The notes: a model not told the origin generated them from the sequence alone. A stretch of DNA of 64,000 bases from Marinobacter sp. S6332 (GCF_023016045.1 NZ_JALKAP010000001.1:236843-300842); one strand, 5' to 3'; counted from the stretch's first letter, positions 40,400-50,056 are shown. Made by a program: numbers and translations.

Positions 40400-42133
40400 T
40401 CAGGCGACATCTTTTAACGGGCTCTGGTTACCCGTGAGCGCCTGCCAGGCTTCGTATGTGCTGAGGAATACCTGCCCGCTCAGATGCGAGAGAAATGCAG
40501 TACGCTTCAAGCGATCCATAACCGGCCCCTTCACCTCGGAAAGGTGTAGCCGAACCCCGGCATCCTTCAGTCGTTCATTTATGGCCTCCAGACTTTCTAG
40601 GGCCGACGCATCCACTAGGTTAACCGCCGGGCATACCAGCACCAACTCTTTCAGTTCCGGCTCGCAGGCGGCCAAATCCATCACTGCCTCTTCCAGAAAG
40701 CGTGCGTTCGCAAAATACAGGCTTTCATCAACTCGCAAAAAGGTGACTTTCGGACATAGCTCAACTTTGTGCCTTAGAACATTGCGGAAGTGCTCCGTAC
40801 CCGGAACCCTGCCAACAACTGCGCTGTGAGGCCGGCTGGTGCGATACAGAAATAGCCCTATGGAAAGCAATACCCCAGCAATAATGCCCGCCTCTACACT
40901 GTGCACAAGCGTCAGCACGATGGTTGCCAGCATGGCTCCAAAATCAGTACGGGAATAACGCCAAGTGCGGCCCAGTGCCGGCAGGTCGATCAGTGTTGTC
41001 ACGGCAACAATTATGGTTGCAGCGAGGGTGGCTTGAGGCAAAAACGCAATGGCGGGCGTCAAAAACAAGGTGGCCAAAGCAATCCCGACGGCGGCATATG
41101 CACCTGCAGCTGGCGTCTCCGCGCCCGCATCAAAGTTAACCACAGAACGGGAAAATCCCCCGGTTACTGGCATACCGCCTGAAAACCCCGCACCCAGATT
41201 GGCCGCGCCTAAGCCGATTAATTCCTGATCCGGGTCGATTTTCTGGCGCCTTTTGGCTGCCAAGGTCTGGCCCACCGAAACCGACTCCACAAAACCCACT
41301 ACGCTAATCAATAGGGCGCTGACTGCCAGCTGCTGCCATAGCCCCAAATCCATGGATGGCATGGTCAATTCAGGGAGTCCCGAAGGCACAACTCCGACCA
41401 ACCGAACGCCTTGAGTATCAAGCTGGAGCAGCCAGGCAACCAGCGTGGTCACCAATATCGCGAGAATCGGTGCGGTTTTCGTGAGTATATCTGCGGGCCG
41501 TGAGCCCACACCTGAACGGATCAATAAAGGCTTTAACTGCTTGCGAGAGAATATCAGGAACAGCAGGGCTCCCGTGCCGATCAACAGTGTTGGTACATTG
41601 GTATCGGCCAAAGATCCAACCAACGATTGACCGATGGTCAACAGGTTTTGGCCAGACGCTTGTATGCCAAAAATATGCTTGAGCTGGCTGGCGGCGATCA
41701 CTATGCCAGACGCAGTAATAAAACCGGAGATCACCGGATGGCTGAGAAAGTTGGCAAGAAACCCCAGTCGAAAAACGCCCATCATGGTGAGCATCAGCCC
41801 AGACATCACGGCAAGTAGGATGGCGCCAGCAACGTATTCCGGGCTTCCAGCCTCAGCCAGAGGCGCCAGTGCGGCAGCAGTCATCAGGGAGACTACCGCC
41901 ACGGGTCCTACTGAAAGCGTGCGGCTTGTGCCAAAGAGTGCGTAGAGGATCAGGGGTAGAATGCTGGCATATAAACCTATATGCGCAGGCAAACCTGCTA
42001 GCAAGGCGTAAGCCAGAGATTGTGGAATCAGCATCACGGTTACAATAACCGCAGCCACCATGTCGCTGGTGGCTTGACTACGCCCATACTCTGGCGCCCA
42101 TTGAAGAATCGGCAAATAACGTTTGAAGTTCAT
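40400..42133 (-). CDS. SulP-family anion transporter with STAS domain
   Basis: 577 residues. About 11-12 membrane segments (residues ~15-420) include the SulP mark AYALLAGLPAHIGLYASILP, then a cytoplasmic STAS domain (~440-560: VTFLRVDESLYFANARFLEE, LVDASALESLEAI). SulP proteins move sulfate, bicarbonate or other anions; substrate cannot be told. The gene is 7 bases downstream of the metallo-hydrolase, so both are probably co-transcribed, hinting at sulfur oxidation products as substrate. Confidence 0.9.
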   Translation of the reverse strand: MNFKRYLPILQWAPEYGRSQATSDMVAAVIVTVMLIPQSLAYALLAGLPAHIGLYASILPLILYALFGTSRTLSVGPVAVVSLMTAAALAPLAEAGSPEYVAGAILLAVMSGLMLTMMGVFRLGFLANFLSHPVISGFITASGIVIAASQLKHIFGIQASGQNLLTIGQSLVGSLADTNVPTLLIGTGALLFLIFSRKQLKPLLIRSGVGSRPADILTKTAPILAILVTTLVAWLLQLDTQGVRLVGVVPSGLPELTMPSMDLGLWQQLAVSALLISVVGFVESVSVGQTLAAKRRQKIDPDQELIGLGAANLGAGFSGGMPVTGGFSRSVVNFDAGAETPAAGAYAAVGIALATLFLTPAIAFLPQATLAATIIVAVTTLIDLPALGRTWRYSRTDFGAMLATIVLTLVHSVEAGIIAGVLLSIGLFLYRTSRPHSAVVGRVPGTEHFRNVLRHKVELCPKVTFLRVDESLYFANARFLEEAVMDLAACEPELKELVLVCPAVNLVDASALESLEAINERLKDAGVRLHLSEVKGPVMDRLKRTAFLSHLSGQVFLSTYEAWQALTGNQSPLKDVA

Positions 42134-42140
42134 TCCGTGC

Positions 42141-43016
42141 TCAGAACAAGTTGACCGGAATCTTCAGGTACACCTGGCCGTTATCCTCTGCTGGCGGCAT
42201 TTCACCCGCCCGCATGTTGACCTGCACCGACGGTAGAATCAGTCGAGGCATATCAAGGGTGGCATCGCGCTCTGTGCGCATCTTCACAAACTCATCTTCG
42301 CTAACGCCATCGTGTACGTGAATATTGGCCTCACGCTGCTCCGCCACGGTTGTCTGATGCACATACTCATCTCGGCCCGGGGCTTTGTAGTCATGGCACA
42401 GGAAAATGCGGGTTTCGGAAGGCAACGACAGCACCTTGCGAATCGACTGGTATAGCACGCGGGCATCGCCACCGGGGAAATCGCATCGCGCAGTTCCATA
42501 ATCTGGCATAAACAAGGTGTCGCCCACAAAAGCTGCGTCACCAATCACATAGGTTAGGCAGGCAGGCGTATGACCCGGAGTGTGCATTACATGGCACTCA
42601 AGGCCACCAATAGTAAGAGTGTCGCCTTCCCGGAATAAGCGATCGAACTGGCTACCATCCCGAGCAAATTTTGTACCTGCATTAAACGCCTTGCCAAAAA
42701 TCTCCTGTACATCCCGTATGTGGGCGCCAATGCCGGTTTTGCCGCCAAGTTTTTCATGGAGGTAGGGCGCAGCAGACAAGTGGTCCGCATGAACGTGGGT
42801 TTCCAGAATCCATTCAACCTTCAAACCGTTGGCCTGCACGTACTCAACAATCTCATCGGCAGAACGCACATCGGTTGAGCCTGCGGCGTAGTCAAAATCG
42901 AGCACAGAATCAAGAATGGCGCAGGCCTGACTAGCAGGATCTCGAACCACATAACTGAATGTATTGGTGGGTTCGTCAAAAAAATGCTGAACGATCGGGT
43001 TACTCACGACATTCAC
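42141..43016 (-). CDS. metallo-beta-lactamase fold hydrolase, ETHE1/persulfide-dioxygenase-like
   Basis: 291 residues. The metal site motif is ETHVHADHLSAAPYL, followed by HTPGHTPACL and GDTLFMPDYGTARCDFPGG and a late His in FLCHDYKAPG. This set fits the ETHE1-like persulfide dioxygenase group (one iron held by two His and one Asp, oxidising glutathione persulfide to sulfite) better than glyoxalase II, though it is a little longer than ETHE1. Next to a SulP transporter, a pairing that suggests handling of sulfite or sulfate. Confidence 0.8.
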   Translation of the reverse strand: MNVVSNPIVQHFFDEPTNTFSYVVRDPASQACAILDSVLDFDYAAGSTDVRSADEIVEYVQANGLKVEWILETHVHADHLSAAPYLHEKLGGKTGIGAHIRDVQEIFGKAFNAGTKFARDGSQFDRLFREGDTLTIGGLECHVMHTPGHTPACLTYVIGDAAFVGDTLFMPDYGTARCDFPGGDARVLYQSIRKVLSLPSETRIFLCHDYKAPGRDEYVHQTTVAEQREANIHVHDGVSEDEFVKMRTERDATLDMPRLILPSVQVNMRAGEMPPAEDNGQVYLKIPVNLF

Positions 43017-43033
43017 CTCCGTTGGGGCTGGCT

Positions 43034-43052
43034 CTTAGGATTTAATTCTAAG
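43034..43052. promoter_or_regulatory. short inverted repeat ahead of the persulfide-dioxygenase-like gene
   Basis: CTTAG / CTAAG arms separated by nine AT-rich bases, 18 bases upstream of the start. Could be a repressor site, but it is too short to be sure. Confidence 0.25.
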
Positions 43053-43091
43053 GATATACCAAAACGGAATATAAGGTGAAATGCTCTTTTC

Positions 43092-44630
43092 TTATATGCG
43101 CGATACCCCTGATGCATCAACAATGCAGTCGCGCCCTTCCTGCTTGGCGCAATAGAGGCGATCATCGGCCAACCGGATAAGCGGGTCTGGCGACGCCGGC
43201 GCCGCATCCAACTCTCCGATAGTAGCAATTCCCGCGCTGACGGTTAGCGGCAAAACCCTATCTTCAAAAACAAAGTTATGCTCGCGCACCGCACAGATAA
43301 TGCGGCTTACTGTTAGGCGCACATCCGCCGGACTTACGCCACTGAACGCAACCACGAACTCTTCGCCACCAAATCTCGCCACAACATCTGTTGATCGGGT
43401 TTGCTCCAGCAGGATCTCGGCAAACCGGCGCAGGCAACAGTCCCCTCCTAGGTGGCCGATGGTGTCATTGATGCTTTTAAAGCGATCCAGATCGAACATG
43501 GCCAATGTAAAGGGTTCGCCATGGCGGCGGGAACGGCCCAACATTTCATCAAGCCGTGGCATCAGGTAGCGGCGATTGTGTAGGCCTGTTAAGGGGTCCC
43601 GAATAGACTGGTTGAGAAGCTCTGTCTCAAGTCGGTTGCGCTCAAGCGCTCCGGAGAGAAGGCCCGATACGATGATGAGAAGATCGGCCTGATCTTCGCG
43701 CCAAGCGCGTTTACGCATGGAGTCCACACCAAAAAAACCGGTGACCAGACCTCGCACTCGTACCGGCACACAGAGCATTGAGCAGACACCCTGCTCTTCC
43801 AGCATTAAGCGCTCGGGGCCCGGCGGCATTTGCTCAATCTCTTCAACAAAAATAACCTTATTGCCCCCCACCATCTCGTCAATCTTGCTTTGCCACCAGT
43901 CGAACCCATCAGTCCGCACATCCCGTTGACTGTCAATAATGGCCGCTATTCCGGCCGAGCACCATTCGTGGGTGTTATCCATAACCCGATAATCCGGCGA
44001 AAACTCATACAAGTAGGCCCGGTCTACCTGAAAAAAATCACCAATAGCTCCCAGCAGCTCGTTAATGCATTGATCAATAGCACCGAAGCTCAGGTTGATA
44101 AAATCGGTGGATAGTTTGGCAATCAGCTTTTGAAAGTCAGCCTGAAAAGCAGACTCTGCCTCCCGCTCTCTGAGGGAGTGCTCAAGCTCTTTGTAATGTT
44201 GAATCTTATGAAACTGGCTATACCAGATTGTGCTGCCGTCAGCTTGGCGCTCGGGCATGGCATGGGCTTCAAACCATTCATAGTGCCCAGCCTTTACTTT
44301 TAAACGAGCCTGATAGCTCCAAGGAGTGAGAACGCGGGCAGACTCAGCAACACTTTCCCTGACACCGGACACCTCGTCTGGATGAATTGCGGCAAACATA
44401 GCGTCAGCGCTTTCCCGAAGTACGCTTGGATCGATGCCCAAAACAGCCTGCACCTGCTCACTGATGAACAGATACCGATGAGAACTGCCATCAGCACTTA
44501 ACCAATAAGTGCAGAGCACATCGGGAATAGAAGAAACCAATTTCCGCAGCGGAGGGCCGGTATCGGCTCCCCACTGACGCTGATTGAATTTTCCTGCCAT
44601 GGGCCACTCATTTGCTGATTGCAAGTTCAC
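43092..44630 (-). CDS. PAS-GAF-GGDEF diguanylate cyclase
   Basis: 512 residues from a GTG at 44630; an ATG at 44600 (residue 11) is an equally possible start since neither has a strong ribosome site. PAS (~residues 30-148), GAF (~165-330) and GGDEF (~340-505). The active site GGEEF is intact at 421-425 and the inhibitory I-site RSTD at 412-415 is present, so it should be an active, feedback-controlled c-di-GMP synthase. The GAF contains Cys283 and Cys287, ligand unknown. Stands alone on the minus strand. Confidence 0.9.
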   Translation of the reverse strand: MNLQSANEWPMAGKFNQRQWGADTGPPLRKLVSSIPDVLCTYWLSADGSSHRYLFISEQVQAVLGIDPSVLRESADAMFAAIHPDEVSGVRESVAESARVLTPWSYQARLKVKAGHYEWFEAHAMPERQADGSTIWYSQFHKIQHYKELEHSLREREAESAFQADFQKLIAKLSTDFINLSFGAIDQCINELLGAIGDFFQVDRAYLYEFSPDYRVMDNTHEWCSAGIAAIIDSQRDVRTDGFDWWQSKIDEMVGGNKVIFVEEIEQMPPGPERLMLEEQGVCSMLCVPVRVRGLVTGFFGVDSMRKRAWREDQADLLIIVSGLLSGALERNRLETELLNQSIRDPLTGLHNRRYLMPRLDEMLGRSRRHGEPFTLAMFDLDRFKSINDTIGHLGGDCCLRRFAEILLEQTRSTDVVARFGGEEFVVAFSGVSPADVRLTVSRIICAVREHNFVFEDRVLPLTVSAGIATIGELDAAPASPDPLIRLADDRLYCAKQEGRDCIVDASGVSRI

Positions 44631-44673
44631 TTTATTTAAAAGTGTAGTTCACAGTGTCATGCACGACCATTTC

Positions 44674-44784
44674 GATGCCGGAACTTTAATTGAGTCCGGC
44701 GAGACGGCACACCTACTGTTTGATGCAGTGCCCGGCACCATTTTGAAAGGCCGAGTACAAAGTGTTGCTTGGGGACAAACCTGA
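44674..44784 (+). pseudogene. remnant of an HlyD-type secretion adaptor gene
   Basis: A short frame reads DAGTLIESGETAHLLFDAVP, then GTILKGRVQSVAWGQT and a stop. This resembles the C-terminal beta-barrel of HlyD/AaeA-type adaptors, where the phrase 'G..A.v.FDA.PG..f.G.V..i' recurs. Nothing upstream continues the protein, and the diguanylate cyclase gene lies there on the other strand. Best explained as the tail of a decayed gene. Confidence 0.45.
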
Positions 44785-44805
44785 AAGCCGACCCCCTTGA
44801 TGTTG

Positions 44806-44842
44806 ATAACAATCGCCTATAGCACCTATTAGAATATCCTTA
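44806..44842 (+). promoter_or_regulatory. OxyR-like spaced tetramers ahead of the peroxiredoxin gene
   Basis: ATAA-N7-CTAT-N7-ATTA-N7-CTTA follows the OxyR spacing ATAG-N7-CTAT-N7-ATAG-N7-CTAT with five mismatches of 16. A TTGATA at 44803-44808 could be a -35 element. Peroxide control of the peroxiredoxin would make sense but the match is imperfect. Confidence 0.3.
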
Positions 44843-44902
44843 TTCCATTAAATCATTCACAAGCTATAGTTAGGTCATTACCAACAGCCAAGGAGCTTAA
44901 CC

Positions 44903-45556
44903 ATGGAACACTCTACAAATCCCGTATTCGGCCTGCCACGCCTGAACGAACGTGCACCAGAATTCAACGCGCCCACTACCGACGGAATGAAATCCCTCGA
45001 TAGTTACAAAGGTAAATGGCTGGTGTTGTTCTCTCACCCGGCCGACTTTACCCCGGTGTGCACCACTGAATTCATGGCCTTTGCAAAAATGGCTCCGGAG
45101 TTCAACAAGCGCAACTGCGAGCTGTTAGGCCTGTCCATCGATAGTCACCACTCGCACATTGCCTGGATGCGTAATATCAAAGAGAAGTTCGGCGTGGATA
45201 TTCCTTTCCCGATCATCGCCGATCTTAAAATGGATGTTGCTCGCGCTTACGGCATGGTTCACCCTGGCGCTGCAGATACATCGGCGGTACGTGCAACCTT
45301 CATGATCGACCCGAAAGGCGTGCTGCGGGCTATGGTGTATTACCCAATGAGCAACGGCCGCTCCATTCCGGAATTCCTGCGCTTGCTGGATGCTTTGCAA
45401 ACCAGTGATGAGCACGGAGTAGCTACACCCGAGGGCTGGCAACCAGGTGATCGCGTTATCGTGCCACCCGCAGCCACTGCAGCAGAAGCAGACCTGCGCG
45501 TAAGCTCCGGCGAGTACGACTGTGTAGACTTCTACTACTGCACCAAAGAGCTTTAA
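44903..45556 (+). CDS. 1-Cys (Prx6-type) peroxiredoxin
   Basis: 217 residues. The peroxidatic Cys53 lies in HPADFTPVCTTEFMAF. The extended C-terminal dimerisation domain (from ~residue 165) ends in YDCVDFYYCTKEL, typical of the Prx6/LsfA group. Cys215 and nearby Cys are near the C-terminus and not in the usual resolving position. It reduces H2O2 and alkyl hydroperoxides. A good ribosome site (AAGGAG) lies 8 bases before the ATG. The hairpin downstream (45589-45607) may end the transcript. Confidence 0.93.
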   Translation: MEHSTNPVFGLPRLNERAPEFNAPTTDGMKSLDSYKGKWLVLFSHPADFTPVCTTEFMAFAKMAPEFNKRNCELLGLSIDSHHSHIAWMRNIKEKFGVDIPFPIIADLKMDVARAYGMVHPGAADTSAVRATFMIDPKGVLRAMVYYPMSNGRSIPEFLRLLDALQTSDEHGVATPEGWQPGDRVIVPPAATAAEADLRVSSGEYDCVDFYYCTKEL

Positions 45557-45588
45557 GCGTCGACGGTATTCGATAGCAAAAAAGCAGT

Positions 45589-45607
45589 CCTTCCTGGCTT
45601 GTTACAA
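45589..45607. terminator. hairpin after the peroxiredoxin gene
   Basis: CTGGCTT / AAGCCAG arms around GTTAC, about 35 bases beyond the stop; flanks can extend pairing past one mismatch. No U-run follows, so only a possible terminator. The rest of the gap to cobS shows no cobalamin riboswitch features. Confidence 0.35.
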
Positions 45608-45724
45608 GCCAGAAAGTGCGATTTCATCAGGAAAAACATCCGCACTCATGATACCTTCCCGATTCTCCCGATAGCCGGCATTTCATCGCCCGAGGGAACA
45701 CCCCCCTGCTGAACCGAGTTGCAC

Positions 45725-46489
45725 ATGCCTATCAAAAAACATCAGCTGTCCAATGAATGGCAAGCCTTCTGGCTGGCCGTTGGGTTTCTCACCCGCATTC
45801 CCATGCTCGTACACATCGATTATTCCCAGAAGCTAATGAACCAGTGCAGCATGTATTTTCCATTGGTAGGCCTGTTGCTGGGCGCTTTGTATGCAGGTTT
45901 ATTCGCACTGTTTAGTTTGGCTTGGAGCCCGCTGGTGTGTGTGCTGCTGGTATTGTGCTTTCACCTGTTTATTACCGGCGCTTTTCATGAAGACGGCCTT
46001 GCTGACAGCGTTGATGCACTGGGTGGTGGCTATACCGTTGAGAAACGCCTGGAGATCATGAAAGACAGCCGCATTGGCACCTACGGTACCGTGGCTTTGG
46101 TGATGGCTTTAGGCTTGAAATTTGCTCTGTTGATAGATGCCCAAAGCACCTGGCTTGCACTGCTGGTAGCGCCTGCAGTCAGCAGACTAACGCCCTTGCT
46201 ATTGATGGCATTTCTGCCCTATGTAACCGACCCGGACAAGAGCAAAAGCAAACCTGTTGCGGAAGGTTTCTCGCGCAACCGCTTGCTGGTCAGCTGCGGG
46301 TTTACCGCGCTTGTCGCTCTGGTTTTCAGCCTGTGGTTGCCAGGGCTGTGGCTGGTCGCAGTCACTGCCATTATTGTCGTGGCGTTGCTTTGGGGTTGGT
46401 ATCTGAAACAGCAATTGGGCGGCTACACCGGCGACGCACTGGGGGCCAGTGTGATGTTTTGTGAACTAGTGTTTTTGCTTGGGCTCTAG
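45725..46489 (+). CDS. cobS: cobalamin (5'-phosphate) synthase
   Basis: 254 residues from the ATG at 45725; a TTG two codons earlier is in frame but less likely. Polytopic, with about six membrane segments. The family signature is GAFHEDGLADSVDALGGGYT and KRLEIMKDSRIGTYG, the acidic Mg-binding region. It joins adenosyl-GDP-cobinamide with alpha-ribazole (or its phosphate) in the inner membrane, the last assembly step. It is separated from the other cob genes by the convergent minus-strand operon. Confidence 0.95.
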   Translation: MPIKKHQLSNEWQAFWLAVGFLTRIPMLVHIDYSQKLMNQCSMYFPLVGLLLGALYAGLFALFSLAWSPLVCVLLVLCFHLFITGAFHEDGLADSVDALGGGYTVEKRLEIMKDSRIGTYGTVALVMALGLKFALLIDAQSTWLALLVAPAVSRLTPLLLMAFLPYVTDPDKSKSKPVAEGFSRNRLLVSCGFTALVALVFSLWLPGLWLVAVTAIIVVALLWGWYLKQQLGGYTGDALGASVMFCELVFLLGL

Positions 46490-46509
46490 TTCGTGGCCTG
46501 AGCAACCCT

Positions 46510-47175
46510 TTAATCAACTGAATACGACAGTATGCGCGACAATTGGCTGTAGGGCAGACCTGTTTCCTGATGCCAGTGCTTAAACGCCGCTTGTGCCTGC
46601 TGCAATCCTTTCTTGCTCGTTGGCGAAGCGTCCAGAAGATTGGCGTGGCGCAAGCCGGTAACCACATCGTGTGACAGGATAAACCCATCCCAGCCAACCA
46701 TGCGCAAAAAGTACTGTGCGCTGTTGCCTCCCAAGCGAGAGCCGTTGCGCTTTAGCCAAATCAGCAACCCGACTTGGTCTTCCGAAGGCCACTGCTGCAA
46801 GAATGCCCCAAAGCTACCGTATTCCCGCGCCGCATCCATAATCATACGGGCGTTTTCCGGCACTGTGCGTATTTTCTGCATGTTGCGCACAATCCGCTCA
46901 TCCTGCGCCAAATCTTCCAAAACCTCCGGCGGGACTTGCTGCCAGTAGGCAGGCACAAAGCCATGAAAGGCCGCCTCGAAGCCCGACCATTTGTTGTCTA
47001 TTACTCGCCACACAAAGCCAGCTTTAAAGACACAGCGGGTGATTTCCGAGAGATAGCGGTCGTCTGTTCGCTCCTCTAGCACGTTGGCTGACGGCAGGTT
47101 AGGCAGCAGGGCGTTCAGCTCTTCGATGCCGCCTTTGCGTGCGATGGCGCGTTCATGGATGTTGGTAAATTTCAT
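46510..47175 (-). CDS. DNA-3-methyladenine glycosylase I-family (Tag-like) protein
   Basis: 221 residues. It follows the Tag pattern: [21 protein letters not shown] and [13 protein letters not shown] in the N-terminal half and an HhH-like helix region later ([20 protein letters not shown]). It is more divergent than E. coli Tag and lacks the paired C-terminal zinc Cys/His, so substrate range is uncertain. It overlaps cobQ by 4 bases, making it the last gene of the cobalamin operon, which is an unexpected position for a DNA repair gene. Confidence 0.75.
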   Translation of the reverse strand: MKFTNIHERAIARKGGIEELNALLPNLPSANVLEERTDDRYLSEITRCVFKAGFVWRVIDNKWSGFEAAFHGFVPAYWQQVPPEVLEDLAQDERIVRNMQKIRTVPENARMIMDAAREYGSFGAFLQQWPSEDQVGLLIWLKRNGSRLGGNSAQYFLRMVGWDGFILSHDVVTGLRHANLLDASPTSKKGLQQAQAAFKHWHQETGLPYSQLSRILSYSVD

Positions 47176-48647
47176 GACAGCTCCAATTGCAGTAGGTCAC
47201 ACAGCCAGTCCGTATCCAGACATTGCTCAACCTGATCCGCCAGTCGGTCCAATTGCTCAAGGCGGTGCTGTTGATAGTCCACTGCTGCGCCGCTCGTATG
47301 CAGGCCAGCCCACTGTAACAAAACATCGCAGGCTTCAGACTGGTCAAAAATACCATGTATATAGGTGCCAGCAACCAGTCCATCCGCACTGACCGCCCCC
47401 TCAAGCTTCCCTTTTACCTGCCCAAGCGGTCTTGCAAAGGCTGCACCTTCACTTACACCATTGTGCATTTCATAACCACTAAACACAGCCTCTTTAGCTT
47501 GACCGCTAGCTTGCAAGTTTAGGATGCCGTGCACTTCTTTCAGCTGTTTACCCGCAACCATAGTGGTGGTCATTTCCAGTAATCCCAAGCCTTCTGTAGA
47601 TCCTGCGTTTCCTTCCAGCCCGTTCGGGTCAGCCACTTGCTCACCGAGCATCTGGAAACCGCCACAAATACCGAACACCTTGCCGCCGTAGCGCAGATGT
47701 TTACGGATTGCTTGGGCCCAGCCTTGGCTGTGCAGAAAGTCCAAATCCGTGCGGGTGCTTTTGCTGCCGGGTAGAATGATGAGATCAGCCGGAGGGATGG
47801 GCTGGTCTGGCCCGATAAACTGAAGGTTTACGCCGGGGTGCAGGCGCAGAGGGTCGAAATCGTTGTGGTTACTGATGCGCGGCAATACCGGCACAATTAC
47901 GTTAAGCGCTCCGGCGTCGCTGGTGCCGGATGTACCTATGCTGTCTTCAGAATCCACAATCAGGCCGTGAAGATAGGGCAACACCCCGATGACTGGTTTG
48001 CCAGTGCGCTGGGTCAACCAGTCCAAGCCCGGCTCTAGCAAGGCAATATCACCGCGAAAACGATTAATTATGAAGCCTTTGGTGCGCTGCTGCTCGCTGG
48101 CAGATATAAGCTCCAGCGTGCCTACCAGCTGTGCAAACACGCCGCCTCGGTCGATATCGCCCACCAACAATACCGGGCAATCTGCCGCTTCCGCAAAGCC
48201 CATGTTGGCGATGTCGTTGGCTCGCAAGTTGACCTCAGCCGGGCTGCCAGCGCCTTCGGCAATGATTACATCGTAGCGTTCGCTGAGTGAACGCCAGGCG
48301 GCCATAACCGCCTCCATGGCTTCTGCTTTGTAGGCATGATAATCCAGCGCATCCATATTGCCATGCACTTGCCCGCGCAAAATAATCTGAGCGCCGCAAT
48401 CGCTTTGTGGCTTCAGCAAGACCGGGTTCATGTCGCTGTGTGGCTCAAGGCCACAGGCCAAGGCCTGTAGAGCTGTGGACCGGCCAATTTCGCCACCGTC
48501 GATTGTGACTGCGCTATTCAATGCCATGTTTTGTGGTTTGAACGGCGCAACCGATACACCTTGACGGGCCAACCAGCGGCACAGGGCCGCAACGACAGTC
48601 GTTTTACCGGCGTCGGAGGTAGTGCCCTGAATCATGAGGGTGGTCAT
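47172..48647 (-). CDS. cobQ: cobyric acid synthase (amidases of the corrin ring)
   Basis: 491 residues, family length. N-terminal P-loop domain [21 protein letters not shown]-terminal class I glutamine amidotransferase domain with the nucleophile in [13 protein letters not shown] (~residue 325) and a late His in GTYIHGIFD. It amidates carboxylates b, d, e and g of adenosylcobyrinic acid a,c-diamide, using glutamine and ATP. Four bases separate it from cobO. Its presence implies the cell meets un-amidated or partly amidated corrins, from its own ring pathway or the medium. Confidence 0.95.
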   Translation of the reverse strand: MTTLMIQGTTSDAGKTTVVAALCRWLARQGVSVAPFKPQNMALNSAVTIDGGEIGRSTALQALACGLEPHSDMNPVLLKPQSDCGAQIILRGQVHGNMDALDYHAYKAEAMEAVMAAWRSLSERYDVIIAEGAGSPAEVNLRANDIANMGFAEAADCPVLLVGDIDRGGVFAQLVGTLELISASEQQRTKGFIINRFRGDIALLEPGLDWLTQRTGKPVIGVLPYLHGLIVDSEDSIGTSGTSDAGALNVIVPVLPRISNHNDFDPLRLHPGVNLQFIGPDQPIPPADLIILPGSKSTRTDLDFLHSQGWAQAIRKHLRYGGKVFGICGGFQMLGEQVADPNGLEGNAGSTEGLGLLEMTTTMVAGKQLKEVHGILNLQASGQAKEAVFSGYEMHNGVSEGAAFARPLGQVKGKLEGAVSADGLVAGTYIHGIFDQSEACDVLLQWAGLHTSGAAVDYQQHRLEQLDRLADQVEQCLDTDWLCDLLQLELS

Positions 48648-48650
48648 GGG

Positions 48651-49262
48651 TTAAAGCTCAACACCCTTTTGAGCCTTGATGCCCTGATCTTCAAAGGCGT
48701 GCTTCACCACACCCATTTCAGTCACAGTATCTGCGATATCGATCAGTTCTTTGGGGGCGCTTCTGCCAGTAACAATCACATGTTGCATCTCCGGGCGAGC
48801 CTGCAGGTCGTCCAGAACGCGGTCCAAATCGATGTAGTCGTACTTCAACGCGATATTGAGCTCATCCAGCAAAATCAAATCGTAGCTGTCGTCTTTCAAC
48901 ATACCTGCAACGATGTCCCAGGCAGCATTGGCCGCTGCAACATCCTGCTCCCGATTCTGGGTTTCCCAAGTGTAGCCTTGGCCCATTACGTGGTAATCCA
49001 CATTGGGCAGGTTCCGAAAAAACGCCTCTTCGCCGGTACTAAAAGCACCTTTGATGAACTGCACAACACCAACTTTCATGCCGTGGCCAAGGGCTCGGGC
49101 GACCATACCGAAACCGGAGCTGCTTTTGCCTTTGCCCGGGCCGGTTAGCACCAGCAATATGCCCTGTTCTTTCTGGGCTTTGGCTATGCGCTCCTGCATG
49201 ATTTTCTGTTTGGCCGCCATGCGCTTGGCGTGGCGTTCGGGGTCTTTTGCGCGTTCCTTCAT
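48651..49262 (-). CDS. cobO: corrinoid adenosyltransferase (CobO/BtuR type)
   Basis: 203 residues. P-loop VLTGPGKGKSSSGFGMVARA near residues 38-57; Walker B-like DLILLDELNIALKYDYID; the C-terminus EQ/DQGIKAQKGVEL is typical of CobO. It transfers the 5'-deoxyadenosyl group of ATP to reduced corrinoid. It sits between btuD and cobQ, 26 bases after btuD, in one operon with uptake genes, so imported corrinoids are adenosylated directly. Confidence 0.95.
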   Translation of the reverse strand: MKERAKDPERHAKRMAAKQKIMQERIAKAQKEQGILLVLTGPGKGKSSSGFGMVARALGHGMKVGVVQFIKGAFSTGEEAFFRNLPNVDYHVMGQGYTWETQNREQDVAAANAAWDIVAGMLKDDSYDLILLDELNIALKYDYIDLDRVLDDLQARPEMQHVIVTGRSAPKELIDIADTVTEMGVVKHAFEDQGIKAQKGVEL

Positions 49263-49288
49263 AGCGATAGCCTCATATCAAAGTTGCT

Positions 49289-50056
49289 TTATGGAGCCGG
49301 CACAAATACCGACAGTCCGTCTTTTTTCAGGGAGATAAGGCGCTGGTTGTATAAACGTTCCAATGCTTCTGGCACCAACATGCTTTCGGTTTCACCCCAA
49401 CAGGCATCGCCATTGGTGTAGAGCAACAGAACATGGCTACACCAGCGTGCGGCCATGTTCAGATCGTGTAGGCACATAAACACAGCTTTTCCGGACTTGG
49501 CTTGATTCCGAAGAAGGTTCATCACCTTAACCTGATGGTGCAAATCCAGATGATTGGTGGGCTCATCCAACAGCCAGATATGGGGGTTTTGAGTCATTAG
49601 GGTGGCGATAGCCACACGCTGGCGCTCGCCACCAGACAAGGTGTTGAGCAAGCGGTTAGACAAACCATCAACATCCAGTGCATGCAACGCTTGCTCGGCA
49701 AGCGCCTGATCTTCGCCCTGCTCGCTCTCCCAAGGTGACAGCCAGGGATGGCGACCAATGAGCGCTGTTTCCATCACCGTTGCCGGAAATGTGTCCTGAC
49801 GTTCCTGAAATACTAGACCCAGCTGCTTTGCAACAGCACGACGTTTCAGCTCTTTCAGGGGGGCGTTATTTAGCTCTACACACCCACTTCGCGCGGGCAG
49901 TAATCCCGCAAGTGTATGCAGCAAGGTGGTTTTTCCCGCGCCGTTAGGACCAAGCACACCCCAAATCTGTCCAGACTCAATGGTCATGTTCAACGCAAAG
50001 CCATCGCGCCTTTCTGGAATGTTAACGATCAGATCGCGAGTACGCAGAGTGCTCAT
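49289..50056 (-). CDS. btuD: vitamin B12 ABC importer ATPase
   Basis: 255 residues. Walker A GPNGAGKTT, Q-loop VFQERQDTFP, signature LSGGERQR, Walker B WLLDEPTNHLD and switch His in CLHDLNMA. FecE/BtuD-type ATPase. Its start codon shares a base with the btuC stop. With BtuC and the binding protein BtuF it imports corrinoids across the inner membrane. Confidence 0.92.
   Translation of the reverse strand: MSTLRTRDLIVNIPERRDGFALNMTIESGQIWGVLGPNGAGKTTLLHTLAGLLPARSGCVELNNAPLKELKRRAVAKQLGLVFQERQDTFPATVMETALIGRHPWLSPWESEQGEDQALAEQALHALDVDGLSNRLLNTLSGGERQRVAIATLMTQNPHIWLLDEPTNHLDLHHQVKVMNLLRNQAKSGKAVFMCLHDLNMAARWCSHVLLLYTNGDACWGETESMLVPEALERLYNQRLISLKKDGLSVFVPAP

Noticed and set aside
45608..45724. 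Cobalamin riboswitch upstream of cobS
   Set aside because: None of the conserved elements seen in the btuB leader are present.
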